The notes beneath the pieces were generated by a model. It was not told the DNA's origin. It saw nothing but the letters and a program-made list of their open reading frames with translations, and ran no database searches. Positions 8,076-17,542 of a DNA stretch of 44,032 nt are shown here, piece after piece (the stretch's first letter is position 1; the number at the start of each line of letters is the position of its first letter). Origin of the DNA: Desulfocapsa sp. (GTDB taxonomy: Bacteria > Desulfobacterota > Desulfobulbia > Desulfobulbales > Desulfocapsaceae); contig JANTGG010000011.1 of assembly GCA_024763035.1 (NCBI GenBank), positions 1 to 44,032 on the forward strand, written 5' to 3'. The position numbers and the translations under genes were made by a program.

Positions 8076-9764
8076 TCAGTCTTTTTTCGGGACAAATGGA
8101 TAGATAAGCAGGGTGGAATCATCACCGGAGATCATATCCAGAAAACCACCCTGGGTCACAACGCCGACAAAGAGCCTGTCCTTTTCACCGGCACTGTCCG
8201 TGTGTCCGGATTCCAGCTCATAATCCACCACATAGCCGTCTATGCGTTTGGTCTGCCAGATCTCTTCCAGTCCCAGACCATTCCATTTCATGCCCATCAC
8301 CGTGCCGGAAGGAAATGTCTGCATATCCCGTACGACATTGGTGGCTGTCTCCTTATTTTTATTAAGAATAATATCGTCAATTCCATCCTGATCAAGATCT
8401 TTCACCACGATCCTGGAATGAATCCATATTTTTTCAAATGCGTCTCCGGCCGTGCCGTCAGGCATCTCTGAATAATTCTGAGACGTTGGTGTTTTAGCGG
8501 TATTTTCACCACCCACATACCTCCTGGTGGCACCATACCTGTCCTGGCTCTTCCAGAGTATCTTACCACTGGTTTCAAGGACACGAATCCTGCTGAACTG
8601 ATCGACCACCACAACCTTCCAGTCGCCATTTCCTTCAAGATCTGCAAAGGCTATATTAAATACATTAAGTCCCTGCGGAATGGGAATGACCTCATCTGTG
8701 ACCAGCGTATCACCGTTACGAATAAGGGTGAAAATAGGACCATCAATAAGCTTTGAATCGACACCCTTTTTCTGACCGACCAGGGTCACCCCAAGACTCG
8801 GCACCATCATCGGACGGATAAAGTAGCGGGCTTCATCAAAAAGGCTTACAAGCTTCTCACCGTCCCACGCCACTCCGCGGGAACCTGCAACGATGGTGTC
8901 TGCAGCACTTATATATATTTCAGACTTGCCGTCATTGTTCAGATCAGCCGTGTTCACTGCATGAATCTTGTAACGGGGAAGCAGACTGGTGCTGGCGAAT
9001 TCATTCAGACGATTATTATTCAGATGAAAGACCTTCACAGTCTGCCTGTCCGCCATAACCACGTCCAGCTGACCATCACCATCCACATCTCCCACCGCCA
9101 TGGCTTCAAGGGAGAGGCTGATATTGCGTGTCTTTACGAAGCGCTGTCCTCCATCAAGCCATTTGCTTGAAACTCCCGAGAACCCGCCACTCTTTATATA
9201 ACTGCGGTCGGGATGTGCTGTTTCATAAGGGTTAACAGGTGCTGCCGCCTGCACTGCGTTCGCCCTATACTTTGCAGGTCGCTGTCTGCCGAACACATCT
9301 GCGGCGATATCCCAGGAGAGCTTGTCTATGGCATCCATCACCTCTGCCTCAGTGGAGGCGGTGGCATAGAAGGTCTGACTCTTCTTTTCCTTTGCAGAAT
9401 ATACCTTGGCATCAAAACTCATTCCGCCGCCAAGGGCAGTAACAGAACCGGACAAAACATAGCCCGCACCCACTTTCCTGGCAAAAGCTGCGCTCTTTTC
9501 GTTAGAGAGATCTTTCCCTGCCGTTTTCAAGGCAGAATCAACCTTTTCTCTTGCAAGCACAGAAACTCCAGCCTCTGCAGAGAGACGACTGCTCAACATC
9601 TGCCGCAAGCCCTCGCGCAGGTAACTCATGTCTTTACCACTGTTCACCGTGAACGGCAGCAACGCCATAGCATTCTGTCCGGATTCTGCCTGAACCGTCC
9701 CGGGGAGAAACGGACACAGCAGACAGCAAAAGAGCATGAAACTATTTATAATATATTTTTTCAT
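8076..9764 (-). CDS. Secreted TolB-like/FG-GAP (VCBS) repeat protein
   Basis: A 562-residue exported protein. A signal peptide covers about residues 1-26 (KKYIINSFMLFCCLLCPFLPG...VQA). Residues 30-140 look like the TolB amino-terminal/FlgO-like fold (NAMALLPFTVNSGKDMSYL, then VLAREKVDSAL and ADYV-like VGAGYVLSGS). The rest holds at least four FG-GAP-type calcium-binding repeats of the form D-x-D/N-x-D/N-G (DVDGDGQLDVV, DLNNDGKSEIY, DLEGNGDWKVV, DLDQDGIDDII), which normally build a beta-propeller. The start is taken at the second ATG (9764), which sits better behind CGGGA than the one two codons upstream. It is probably periplasmic or cell-surface; no enzymatic role is visible. Confidence 0.8.
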   Translation of the reverse strand: MKKYIINSFMLFCCLLCPFLPGTVQAESGQNAMALLPFTVNSGKDMSYLREGLRQMLSSRLSAEAGVSVLAREKVDSALKTAGKDLSNEKSAAFARKVGAGYVLSGSVTALGGGMSFDAKVYSAKEKKSQTFYATASTEAEVMDAIDKLSWDIAADVFGRQRPAKYRANAVQAAAPVNPYETAHPDRSYIKSGGFSGVSSKWLDGGQRFVKTRNISLSLEAMAVGDVDGDGQLDVVMADRQTVKVFHLNNNRLNEFASTSLLPRYKIHAVNTADLNNDGKSEIYISAADTIVAGSRGVAWDGEKLVSLFDEARYFIRPMMVPSLGVTLVGQKKGVDSKLIDGPIFTLIRNGDTLVTDEVIPIPQGLNVFNIAFADLEGNGDWKVVVVDQFSRIRVLETSGKILWKSQDRYGATRRYVGGENTAKTPTSQNYSEMPDGTAGDAFEKIWIHSRIVVKDLDQDGIDDIILNKNKETATNVVRDMQTFPSGTVMGMKWNGLGLEEIWQTKRIDGYVVDYELESGHTDSAGEKDRLFVGVVTQGGFLDMISGDDSTLLIYPFVPKKD

Positions 9765-9924
9765 TACCATTCCCGTTAGTTAAGAAATATGCAGGTCGCA
9801 GCTGTTCACTTACTGACATTTCTGCAATCCGCAAAGTTGCAGGCTTCCCTGCAAAATCCTAGCAAACTACTCTGTTTGGTAACTATCAGGCAAGGTTTTT
9901 TTGAGGCGAGCTTGTCATAGCTGA

Positions 9925-9952
9925 CACAACCGGTACAGCAATACCGGTTGTG
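9925..9952 (-). terminator. Hairpin downstream of the multi-Cache histidine kinase
   Basis: The 11-bp perfect stem CACAACCGGTA/TACCGGTTGTG with loop CAGCAA lies 10 bases past the kinase stop codon. No U-run follows on the minus strand, so it may act as a 3' end stabiliser or as a weak terminator. The rest of the gap 9765-9924 shows nothing else I can name. Confidence 0.45.
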
Positions 9953-9961
9953 CGCAACGAT

Positions 9962-12900
9962 TCAGGAACCAGATCTGTCTGCCAGGGCTTCTTTTACCAT
10001 GCGGCCGAGCTGAAAAAGAGAGTAAGGTTTTTTAATAAAACCCCAGGCTCCCATCTGCAGCGTAGCTTTTACATCCTCACTCTCGGCAAAGCCACTGGCA
10101 ACAATAGCTCTTTGATCAGGATTCAATTTCAGGGCTGCTTCATAGGTCTGCCGTCCATTTATTCCCGGCTCCATCAGCATATCAAGGAGCAGCAGATCTG
10201 CTGAATATTTCTGCAAAAAGCCGATGGCCTCTTCACCCGAAGCAGCCATACTGGTTTGATAACCAAGACCTGTCAGAATCTGCACAGCTATATCCCGCAG
10301 CTGTGCCTCGTCATCCACAACAAGAATATGTTCTCCTGCCGTGCTGTGCAGTTTTTCTCTCTTCTTTTCTTCCGGCGCGATCTCTTCGTCGGAACTCACC
10401 GGAAAATAGAGCGTAAAGCATGTCCCTTCGGCACCACTTACAACCTGTACCTGCCCGCCATGATCCTCAACGGTATTCCAGACCACTGTAAGCCCAAGGC
10501 CGGTACCGCTTCTTCCCATAACCTTCTTGCTATAAAACGGTTCGAAGATATGCAGAATATCTTCATCATCGATCCCGGGACCATCATCCCGAATGGTGAG
10601 AACCACATACTTTCCTGCCGGTACTCCGTCACCGTTTTTCCGGTCATTCTCTACCACTATATTTGAGGTGGCAACATCTACCCGCCCCGTATTTCCGATG
10701 GACTCAACGGCATTTGCCACCAGATTCATCACCGTTTTCTTGATATGCACCGGAGAACAGGAGATCACTGACTGCTCCGCCTGCAGATCCTCCACACACG
10801 CCACATCAGGATACAGCGATTTCAGTTTTTCCCCTTCCGGCGAACAGAGATACTCGTGGACAATCACATTCAGATCATGCGGTTTTCTGGTACTTGCCAC
10901 ACCCCTTGCCACAGTCAGCAGATCCGCCACCACCGTTGCCGCCCGTTTTCCGGATTCCCGGATAGCCTCAATGGGCTTTCTGAGGCTGCTTGTTTCCGGC
11001 AGCTGCATCAACAGAAGATCCGGGTAACTGACAATCCCTGAAAGGATATTATTCAGATCGTGGGCAACACCTCCCGCCATCACCCCTATCGCCTCCATCT
11101 TCTGGGCACGGGCGAGTTGATTCTGGGTATTCTTCAACTCGGTAATATCAAAATAGGTGAGCATTCTCCAATCGTCAGCCAGGACAACACACTGATACTG
11201 CAGAACCATGCCGTCTTTACGTTCAAATGGAACCGGTCCGAAGGCTCCGTTACGCACCGCTGTCTCCTGCTCATCAAGGTAGTGTTCAAACTCGCTGTCG
11301 GGAACAGGATAGAGGTTGTTATAACGATTAAACTCCATCAGCTCCCGCATGGTCGGTGTTGTCGCCACAAACTCATCAGTTACCTTCCAGATATCGCGAA
11401 ACGCCTTGTTGACAATCCGTGCCTGCAGCTGATCATCCATAAACAAAACACCGTAATTGATACTATCCATAACCGCGCTGAACTCGGAAAGGGTCTTCTG
11501 CAGCTTCTTTTCTGCCGCTTTTTTGGCATTGATATCCCGCCAGACGACATGGATAAGATGGGCATCACGAATAACAATGCTGGTAAGAACAACCTCAACA
11601 AATGTTTCACTGCCGTCTTTACACACATGCACCCACTCGAACCGATTTCCTCCCTGCTGCAATGCTGCAGCCATCATCTCGTCAGCCTTCTCCTGAGAAT
11701 TTCTGCCGTCAGGCTGCAGTCGGGGTGATATCTCGGAAGGGTGCAGACGTATCAGCTCGTCTCTGTTTTCATAGTGCAGCATTTCATACGCCGCCCGGTT
11801 GCAGTCAATAAATTTTCCATCCTGTATCAGCAGGATTCCATCACTTGATTCGTAAAAAAGTGTTTCAAAGACCCTGTTCTTTTCTTCAATTTCCTCTGTT
11901 TTGGCAGCCACATTTTTATCGAGGTTCTGGATGCTGTCTTCAATGGTGTCAACCATTACATCAAATTCACGGGACAACACTCCAAGTTCATCATTTCTCT
12001 GAAGATGGGAACGGGCAGAGAAATCTCCACGGGTGACACGGCTGGCCAAAGCGGAAAGTCCTAAAACAGGCTGAAACATTCTTCTGAAAAACAACATGCT
12101 GATAACAAATGCCAGGGAGAGGATCACAAGCCCGATCAAGAGAATTCTGTCCCTCAACTCTCTGGATATGGATTGCAATTCACTCACATAGGCTGATGAT
12201 GCCACGTACCAATGCAGTTCCGGTATATATTTAACCCAGGCGACCTTCTCGTATACATAGTTCCCTTTGTCATCAGGACGATCCCATTGAAAGTAAAGCG
12301 GTTGATTGGAGTGGGCAGCGGTGGTCAGATCATTAAATATGTTATGACCGGTGGATGGGTTCTTCATGGTACCAGTATCTTTTCCCTCCATGTACTGATT
12401 AGGATGAATAAGCATCCGGGCATGATCATCAACAATAAAAAGATACCCGCTCCTGCCGATAACAGTCTGCTCCATAATCTGACGAAGCTGACGGGTCAGT
12501 TCCTCCTTGCGCTTAGCCACCTCTTTTTGGATATCATCTATGTAAATTCCTGTACTGATAACCATCTCCCAGCCCGGGAAGTCCCTGGAAAAAGTCAGTT
12601 TCAAGGAAGTTTCCTCCTTTTCAGGATCTTTAGTCCACCAATATTGAGTAAAACCTTCCTGCTGTTCTCTGGCGACCCGGATCATGGGAGGAACAATCAG
12701 ATTCCCTCTGCAATCAACTTTACTGCTGTAATCTTTCCCCTTTGCCACGTACGGGTGGGCAATCACCCGATTATCGTAGCCATTAATAAAAAAATAGTTA
12801 TTCTGCCCGTAGCGGATTTTCTCTGCCAGGGAAATGACCTCTTTTCTCAGCTCGCTCTGCAGATCCCGAACAGAAGCCGTTGTTCCTATTATCCAGTCAA

Positions 12901-13576
12901 AGGGTTCAAATTTAAAGACATAGGCGACTTTTTCCTCCAGCTCCTTCGTCTTTGCATGTTTCCACTGATACTTCAGTATCCCGGAACCGCTCTCATCACA
13001 GATCCTTTTAAACTCCCGTACAAAATACACCCCGTTCTGATCCTGGATGGAGGAAAAATCTCTGCCCGTAAACTCCGGATAAATGGGATGTTCCACCACC
13101 GTGGTCCCCTTATGGATAAAAAAATGACCGGAACCGTCATCATAGCGAAAGATATTCACATAATTAATAATTGCCCGCTTCAACTCTTCCCGTCTCATAT
13201 CATCTTTGTTCTGCAGATAAAAACGGCTGAGATTTCCATGGAATTCTTCCCCCCGTTTGCGAAGAATCGAACCGATTTTCTCCGGTCGCGACTGCTCATA
13301 TTTTGTTTGAGCCATGGACCAGAACACGTCGGTAAGCTCCCTCAGCTCCTCTTTGTGGTATTCCAGGGCATTTTTCTGGAAATCTTCAAGATTTTTCTGC
13401 ATATTGGTGGTAAGCAGGACAATCTTGTTGAGACCCTCTTTCCCGTTTTTTTCTTCAAGGAAACGGGTACTTTTTTCCACCCCGGGAATAACAACAAGAA
13501 AGAGTGCCAGGGTGTAAGCAAGGAGAATCGCCGCCACCATCAGCATTGCTTTAAGAAAAAGTTTTGACTTAAACAC
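9962..13576 (-). CDS. Multi-Cache PAS hybrid histidine kinase with receiver domain
   Basis: A 1204-residue membrane sensor. Residues 8-28 form a first membrane helix and about 482-505 a second, enclosing a large periplasmic part with three Cache-like units (landmarks DGSGHFFIHKGTTVVEHP, GQNNYFFINGYDNRVIAHP, GRSGYLFIVDDHARMLIHP). Next come HAMP (about 506-560), two PAS domains (about 600-710 and 725-825), a HisKA region with phospho-acceptor His839 (HDLNN), an ATPase domain (NLVANAVES, DDGPGI, GTGLGL) and a C-terminal receiver with Asp1132. It starts with GTG behind CAGGAG. Ligands of this Cache type are usually small organic acids. No partner regulator is adjacent except the HDOD-GGDEF gene upstream. 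Confidence 0.93.
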   Translation of the reverse strand: MFKSKLFLKAMLMVAAILLAYTLALFLVVIPGVEKSTRFLEEKNGKEGLNKIVLLTTNMQKNLEDFQKNALEYHKEELRELTDVFWSMAQTKYEQSRPEKIGSILRKRGEEFHGNLSRFYLQNKDDMRREELKRAIINYVNIFRYDDGSGHFFIHKGTTVVEHPIYPEFTGRDFSSIQDQNGVYFVREFKRICDESGSGILKYQWKHAKTKELEEKVAYVFKFEPFDWIIGTTASVRDLQSELRKEVISLAEKIRYGQNNYFFINGYDNRVIAHPYVAKGKDYSSKVDCRGNLIVPPMIRVAREQQEGFTQYWWTKDPEKEETSLKLTFSRDFPGWEMVISTGIYIDDIQKEVAKRKEELTRQLRQIMEQTVIGRSGYLFIVDDHARMLIHPNQYMEGKDTGTMKNPSTGHNIFNDLTTAAHSNQPLYFQWDRPDDKGNYVYEKVAWVKYIPELHWYVASSAYVSELQSISRELRDRILLIGLVILSLAFVISMLFFRRMFQPVLGLSALASRVTRGDFSARSHLQRNDELGVLSREFDVMVDTIEDSIQNLDKNVAAKTEEIEEKNRVFETLFYESSDGILLIQDGKFIDCNRAAYEMLHYENRDELIRLHPSEISPRLQPDGRNSQEKADEMMAAALQQGGNRFEWVHVCKDGSETFVEVVLTSIVIRDAHLIHVVWRDINAKKAAEKKLQKTLSEFSAVMDSINYGVLFMDDQLQARIVNKAFRDIWKVTDEFVATTPTMRELMEFNRYNNLYPVPDSEFEHYLDEQETAVRNGAFGPVPFERKDGMVLQYQCVVLADDWRMLTYFDITELKNTQNQLARAQKMEAIGVMAGGVAHDLNNILSGIVSYPDLLLMQLPETSSLRKPIEAIRESGKRAATVVADLLTVARGVASTRKPHDLNVIVHEYLCSPEGEKLKSLYPDVACVEDLQAEQSVISCSPVHIKKTVMNLVANAVESIGNTGRVDVATSNIVVENDRKNGDGVPAGKYVVLTIRDDGPGIDDEDILHIFEPFYSKKVMGRSGTGLGLTVVWNTVEDHGGQVQVVSGAEGTCFTLYFPVSSDEEIAPEEKKREKLHSTAGEHILVVDDEAQLRDIAVQILTGLGYQTSMAASGEEAIGFLQKYSADLLLLDMLMEPGINGRQTYEAALKLNPDQRAIVASGFAESEDVKATLQMGAWGFIKKPYSLFQLGRMVKEALADRSGS

Positions 13577-13950
13577 GAACCATAAACTCCTGACAGAAAT
13601 GAACCTGACTCCCGCTGGGATCCAGGTAAGACAAAATGGAAATGCAGGATCTCACCCCGCGATCTCCCGCATGGGATTCAACCGTGTTTTCACAAGAGTC
13701 ATAAGACTGTATACACAAAATGTAGTAGATCACAAAGATCTGCACCATACGGACGACCTGCCTGTTTATAGGAAAGCATATCATCTAAAAGGAAATTTTA
13801 ATAAACTTTTATCAGCCGGAGACATCTCTTAAGAGAAGAAGGTGGAATATCCGCAGAATGAGGGGAAACAGGAGAAGAATCAAACCCAGGAAAGGGACGT
13901 GGAAATATGATTGGCGGCAGAGTGCGGGCTGGAAGATTAAAAGGCTTAGA
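13577..13950. other. 374-base intergenic region upstream of the multi-Cache kinase
   Basis: No credible gene is present: the small open frames here lack start signals and family features. The left part contains the probable kinase promoter described separately; the right part (about 13830-13950), which follows the HDOD-GGDEF stop codon, is purine-rich on the plus strand, and I see no strong hairpin or repeat in it. Confidence 0.6.
13708..13735 (-). promoter_or_regulatory. Possible promoter of the multi-Cache kinase gene
   Basis: On the minus strand TTGTGA (13735-13730) and TATACA (13713-13708) are 16 bases apart, leaving an untranslated leader of about 125 bases before the GTG start. The match is moderate only. 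Confidence 0.35.
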
Positions 13951-15450
13951 TCACGTCGACTCAACCCGGTTCCTGCCATTCTTTTTAGCCTGATATAATG
14001 CCTGATCACTTTTTTCAATAAGATAGGCACGATCGACTTCCCTTTCACACATATCTGTGGCGGAAAACCCGATACTGACGGTGATCCTGATACGTTTTCC
14101 GTCATGCTCCATCCTTATCTGCTCAATGCCGCGCCGCAGACGCTGTGCCAGGACTTTTGCTCCTTTGGCACCAGTTACAGGAAGGATAACGGTGAACTCT
14201 TCACCTCCATAGCGGCAAACGGTGTCGCAGTCACGCACAAGCTTAACAAGCTCATGACTCACTGTTTTTAAGACATAATCACCAGCGGGATGCCCATGGG
14301 TATCGTTTACCCTTTTAAAGAAATCGATATCAAGTATGAGCAGAGAAAGAGGATGTTTGTACCGGTGGGAACGCTTCAGTTCAGACTCCAGACAATCCTG
14401 GAAATAGCGGTGATTGTAGAGATTGGTGAGTCCGTCACGAACGGCGAGTTCACGCAGACAATCATTGGCATCTTTTAATTCTTTCGCAAGTTTATCGGCA
14501 CTCTCTTTAGCCTGTTTCAGCTCAAGGACAACCTGTTCATAGGTAAAGTTCAACCGCCCAAGCTCAACATTTGCCGCCTGAATGATCTGAGAAAACGGCT
14601 GCATCGCACCGGGATTTATAGAAAACAACCCCAAAACTTCTTTTGCCTTTTCCCCGACGGAATCAATCAGTTCGTCGGCTTCCTCCCCGGAAAGCCCCCA
14701 ATGTTCCACAAGCCCTTCATGCGCAGTCTCACATTTGCTGTTGCTGTGCTCGCTGTGATAGATGGCCGAGATATGGTCGGCATAATAGAGAACCCGCGCC
14801 TCTTCCATATACTCCCCGGCACGTTCAAAGGAATGATGGTAACGAATGGGCCTGCTGATCTCTTCTGGCAGATTCCAGGCACAGAGCAGATGTTCTCCAA
14901 TGGAGGTGTGGTCAAAACTGAACAGCTCCTCCTCCGTTTCGCACGTCCCCTTACCGCTCACCCGTTTACTGTCAAGAATCATGGTGTAATCAAAGGAATC
15001 AGAGAGATAAAAGATGAGGATACCGATATCCTGCAGCAGGGCAGAGACGAAAACAGATTTACTCTTATGCTTTACCTTCTCCGCCAGCATCTCAGCTGCC
15101 ACAGCCGATGTAATCGCACGCCGCCAAAAAAGAGTAAGATCAAAGCTGTTTTCGGATTCCCCCTGAAACTCCTGCACAATAACAAAAGAGAGGGCGATGT
15201 TTTTCAGGGCATCGGTACCAAGCAGCGACGTTGCCTGGGCAAGGGAACTGACGGGGGCTGCCAGTCCGTACAGTGAGGAGTTGGCAATTTTTAAAATTCG
15301 GGCGCTGAGAGACGGATCAACGGAGACAATCCGGGCAAGATCTTCAAAAGAGTTCTCCTGCTCACGCACCGCCTCAAGGATTTTCAGGGCGATGGCCGGT
15401 GGAGAGGGCAGCCTGAGCTTTTCAGCAAAAAATGTCTGAACATCTGTCAT
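13951..15450 (-). CDS. HDOD-GGDEF diguanylate cyclase
   Basis: A 499-residue soluble signalling protein. An N-terminal HDOD domain (about residues 10-250; LPSPPAIALKILEAV, DPSLSARILKIANSSLYG) is followed by a coiled linker (about 275-330) and a GGDEF domain. The active site is GGEEF at 415-419, and an intact inhibitory RxxD site (RDCD) lies five residues before it, so it should make cyclic di-GMP and be product-inhibited. HDOD domains are related to HD domains but lack the full metal-binding set and serve as signalling scaffolds. It shares the strand of the multi-Cache kinase downstream. Confidence 0.93.
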   Translation of the reverse strand: MTDVQTFFAEKLRLPSPPAIALKILEAVREQENSFEDLARIVSVDPSLSARILKIANSSLYGLAAPVSSLAQATSLLGTDALKNIALSFVIVQEFQGESENSFDLTLFWRRAITSAVAAEMLAEKVKHKSKSVFVSALLQDIGILIFYLSDSFDYTMILDSKRVSGKGTCETEEELFSFDHTSIGEHLLCAWNLPEEISRPIRYHHSFERAGEYMEEARVLYYADHISAIYHSEHSNSKCETAHEGLVEHWGLSGEEADELIDSVGEKAKEVLGLFSINPGAMQPFSQIIQAANVELGRLNFTYEQVVLELKQAKESADKLAKELKDANDCLRELAVRDGLTNLYNHRYFQDCLESELKRSHRYKHPLSLLILDIDFFKRVNDTHGHPAGDYVLKTVSHELVKLVRDCDTVCRYGGEEFTVILPVTGAKGAKVLAQRLRRGIEQIRMEHDGKRIRITVSIGFSATDMCEREVDRAYLIEKSDQALYQAKKNGRNRVEST

Positions 15451-15565
15451 GGAACGTTAACTCCGAAGAAAGCGAACAGAAAAATAAAATAAGAGATCGT
15501 TTTCATATAAACATATTGCACTCTGTTTTTACAGGAAAATATTCCTGTCAGGAGAATGTGCAGCA

Positions 15566-17542
15566 TCAGCCAAGTGCCTTCTCCACTTCCTCCTGGGCTG
15601 TTTCCCATTTTTCATACCAGCGTTCAAGATGTCGCAGACATGTATCATACTTTGCGGACGTTTCAGCCCATGCCTCCTGATTCTGGTACAGATCAGGATC
15701 TGCCATTTGTACTTCCAGCTCAGCTTTCTGCCCTTCCAGGACCTCCACCTTTTTTTCAGCCTCATCCGCCCTCTTTTTCCAGGGGCCAAGTTTTTTACTG
15801 CGTTCCCGACGTGCCTGAGCCTCCTTTTTCCGCAGCTCTTTACGGGACTCCCGACCGGTATCACTGGACTCATGTTTCTCCTGCCCTCTGGAGCTGCTCC
15901 ATGCCTTCCCGGATTTACCATCCACCTCTTCGGCCTCAGCTTCCAGTTTACGCAGATAATCGGAGATATTTCCTTCAAACACGGAAATACGATGGTCCTT
16001 CACTTCAAGGACCTTGTTCACAAAGCTGTCCAGAAAGTAGCGGTTATGGGAAACAACAAGAATAAAACCGTCGTACTGTGCCATAGCCTCCTGCAACACT
16101 TCCTGAGAGCTCATATCAAGATGGTTGGTGGGTTCATCGAGGAGCATGCAGTTAGCAGGAGTTGCGATCATTTTGGCAAGGGCAAGGCGGCTTTTTTCTC
16201 CACCGGAAAGCACCTCCACCTTTTTATCCACATCCTCACCCCGAAAAAGAAAGGCACCAAGAAGTGAACGTATCTGCGTCACCGTCATATCCTTCACCGA
16301 CAGAGACAGAGTATCAAGGGCTGTGAGAGCAGGACTGAGTTCCTGTGCCTGGTGCTGACCGAAATAGGAAAGAAGCACATTATGACCCACAATCACTTCA
16401 CCGGAGTCGGCAGGGATTTCACCGCTGACAATTTTTAAAAGGGTGGATTTTCCGGCACCGTTATCACCGACGACAGCCACCTTGTCTCCCCGCTGAAACT
16501 GGAAATCCACCTTCTCAAACACCTGTTTCCCGGAAAAGCCCTTACTCAACCCTTGCACACCCAGAACATCCCTGCCGGATGCGGGAGCAGGCGGAAAACT
16601 GAATTTGATCTGTCTGTTTTCCTCGCTGATCTCCAGCAAGTCAAGTTTTTCCAGCTGTTTGACCCGGCTCTGCACCTGCTTTGCCTTGGTGGATTTTGCC
16701 CGGAAACGGTCAACAAAGCGCATCGTCTGCTTAATATGTGCCTGCTGATTAGCGTAGGCCGCCTTTTCAATGGCCATCCGCTCGGCCTTTTCCTTGACAT
16801 AATAGGAGTAATTGCCCTTGTAGACAGAGAGCCTGCCGAGACTGAGGTCCCAGGTTCTTGACGTCACCTTGTCCAAAAAGGCACGATCATGGGAGATAAT
16901 AACCATGGCACCCTTATAGGATTTCAAAAACTCCTCCACCCAGGTCAGTGAACGCAGATCGAGATGATTGGTGGGTTCATCGAGCAGCAGAAGAGAAGGG
17001 GCGGCAAGCAGCATCTTGGCAAGCATCAGACGCATGATCCAGCCACCGGAAAAGGATGATGCCGGCAGATCCATATCATCGGCACGAAATCCCAGCCCCA
17101 GCAGGATCTTCTCAATCTTTGCCCGCATGGCGTAGATATCGCTGCCCTCAAGAATGTGTTGTATTTCCCCCTGTCGTTCCAGGAGCTTTTCACATTCCTG
17201 AGAATGATGGTCCATCCCGCCAAGCTGTTCATGGATACGATCCGCCTCATCCTGCAGCTGCAGAAGTTCGGCAAAAGCACTCTCCGCCTCTTCATACAGC
17301 GTTTTCCCGGAAGTAAGCGCACTGGATTCCTGGGGCAGGTAGGCAACAGTGAACTTTTTGGCAATATTTAACACACCATCATCACAGCCGGTGACACCCG
17401 CCATGATTTTTAACAATGTGGATTTTCCCGCTCCGTTCACACCCATAAGGCCAATACGGTTTCCTTCGTACACCTGAACGGACAGATCCTTAAACAGGTG
17501 CTTCTCGCCGTAACGAAGATCGAGATGGTTAATTGACAGCAT
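15566..17542 (-). CDS. ABC-F family ATPase (Uup/YheS-like)
   Basis: A 658-residue soluble protein with two ATP-binding cassettes and no membrane segments. The first Walker A is GVNGAGKSTLLK (about 34-45), the second GDNGAGKSTLLK (about 355-366); signature sequences are SFSGGWIMRL and LSGGEKSRLALAK, and both Walker B sites read LLLDEPTNHLD or CMLLDEPTNHLD. The interdomain linker (about 240-300) is charged and helical as in ABC-F factors. The C-terminal 110 residues form a lysine- and glutamate-rich coiled coil typical of Uup/YheS types. ABC-F proteins act on the ribosome E-site. The gene overlaps the preceding radical SAM gene by 14 bases. Confidence 0.95.
   Translation of the reverse strand: MLSINHLDLRYGEKHLFKDLSVQVYEGNRIGLMGVNGAGKSTLLKIMAGVTGCDDGVLNIAKKFTVAYLPQESSALTSGKTLYEEAESAFAELLQLQDEADRIHEQLGGMDHHSQECEKLLERQGEIQHILEGSDIYAMRAKIEKILLGLGFRADDMDLPASSFSGGWIMRLMLAKMLLAAPSLLLLDEPTNHLDLRSLTWVEEFLKSYKGAMVIISHDRAFLDKVTSRTWDLSLGRLSVYKGNYSYYVKEKAERMAIEKAAYANQQAHIKQTMRFVDRFRAKSTKAKQVQSRVKQLEKLDLLEISEENRQIKFSFPPAPASGRDVLGVQGLSKGFSGKQVFEKVDFQFQRGDKVAVVGDNGAGKSTLLKIVSGEIPADSGEVIVGHNVLLSYFGQHQAQELSPALTALDTLSLSVKDMTVTQIRSLLGAFLFRGEDVDKKVEVLSGGEKSRLALAKMIATPANCMLLDEPTNHLDMSSQEVLQEAMAQYDGFILVVSHNRYFLDSFVNKVLEVKDHRISVFEGNISDYLRKLEAEAEEVDGKSGKAWSSSRGQEKHESSDTGRESRKELRKKEAQARRERSKKLGPWKKRADEAEKKVEVLEGQKAELEVQMADPDLYQNQEAWAETSAKYDTCLRHLERWYEKWETAQEEVEKALG

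Noticed and set aside
12212-13567. Long plus-strand open frame of 451 codons opposite the multi-Cache kinase
   Set aside because: It is antisense to conserved kinase domains, has no recognisable domain and no convincing start site; it is a shadow of the kinase coding frame.
13569-13832. Small open frames on both strands of the 13.6-13.9 kb gap
   Set aside because: No ribosome-binding site, no family features, and one runs over the kinase promoter and start region.
15531-15548. ACAGGAA/TTCCTGT hairpin after the ABC-F gene as a terminator
   Set aside because: Only 7 bp with a 4-base loop, and followed by A-rich instead of U-rich sequence on the minus strand.
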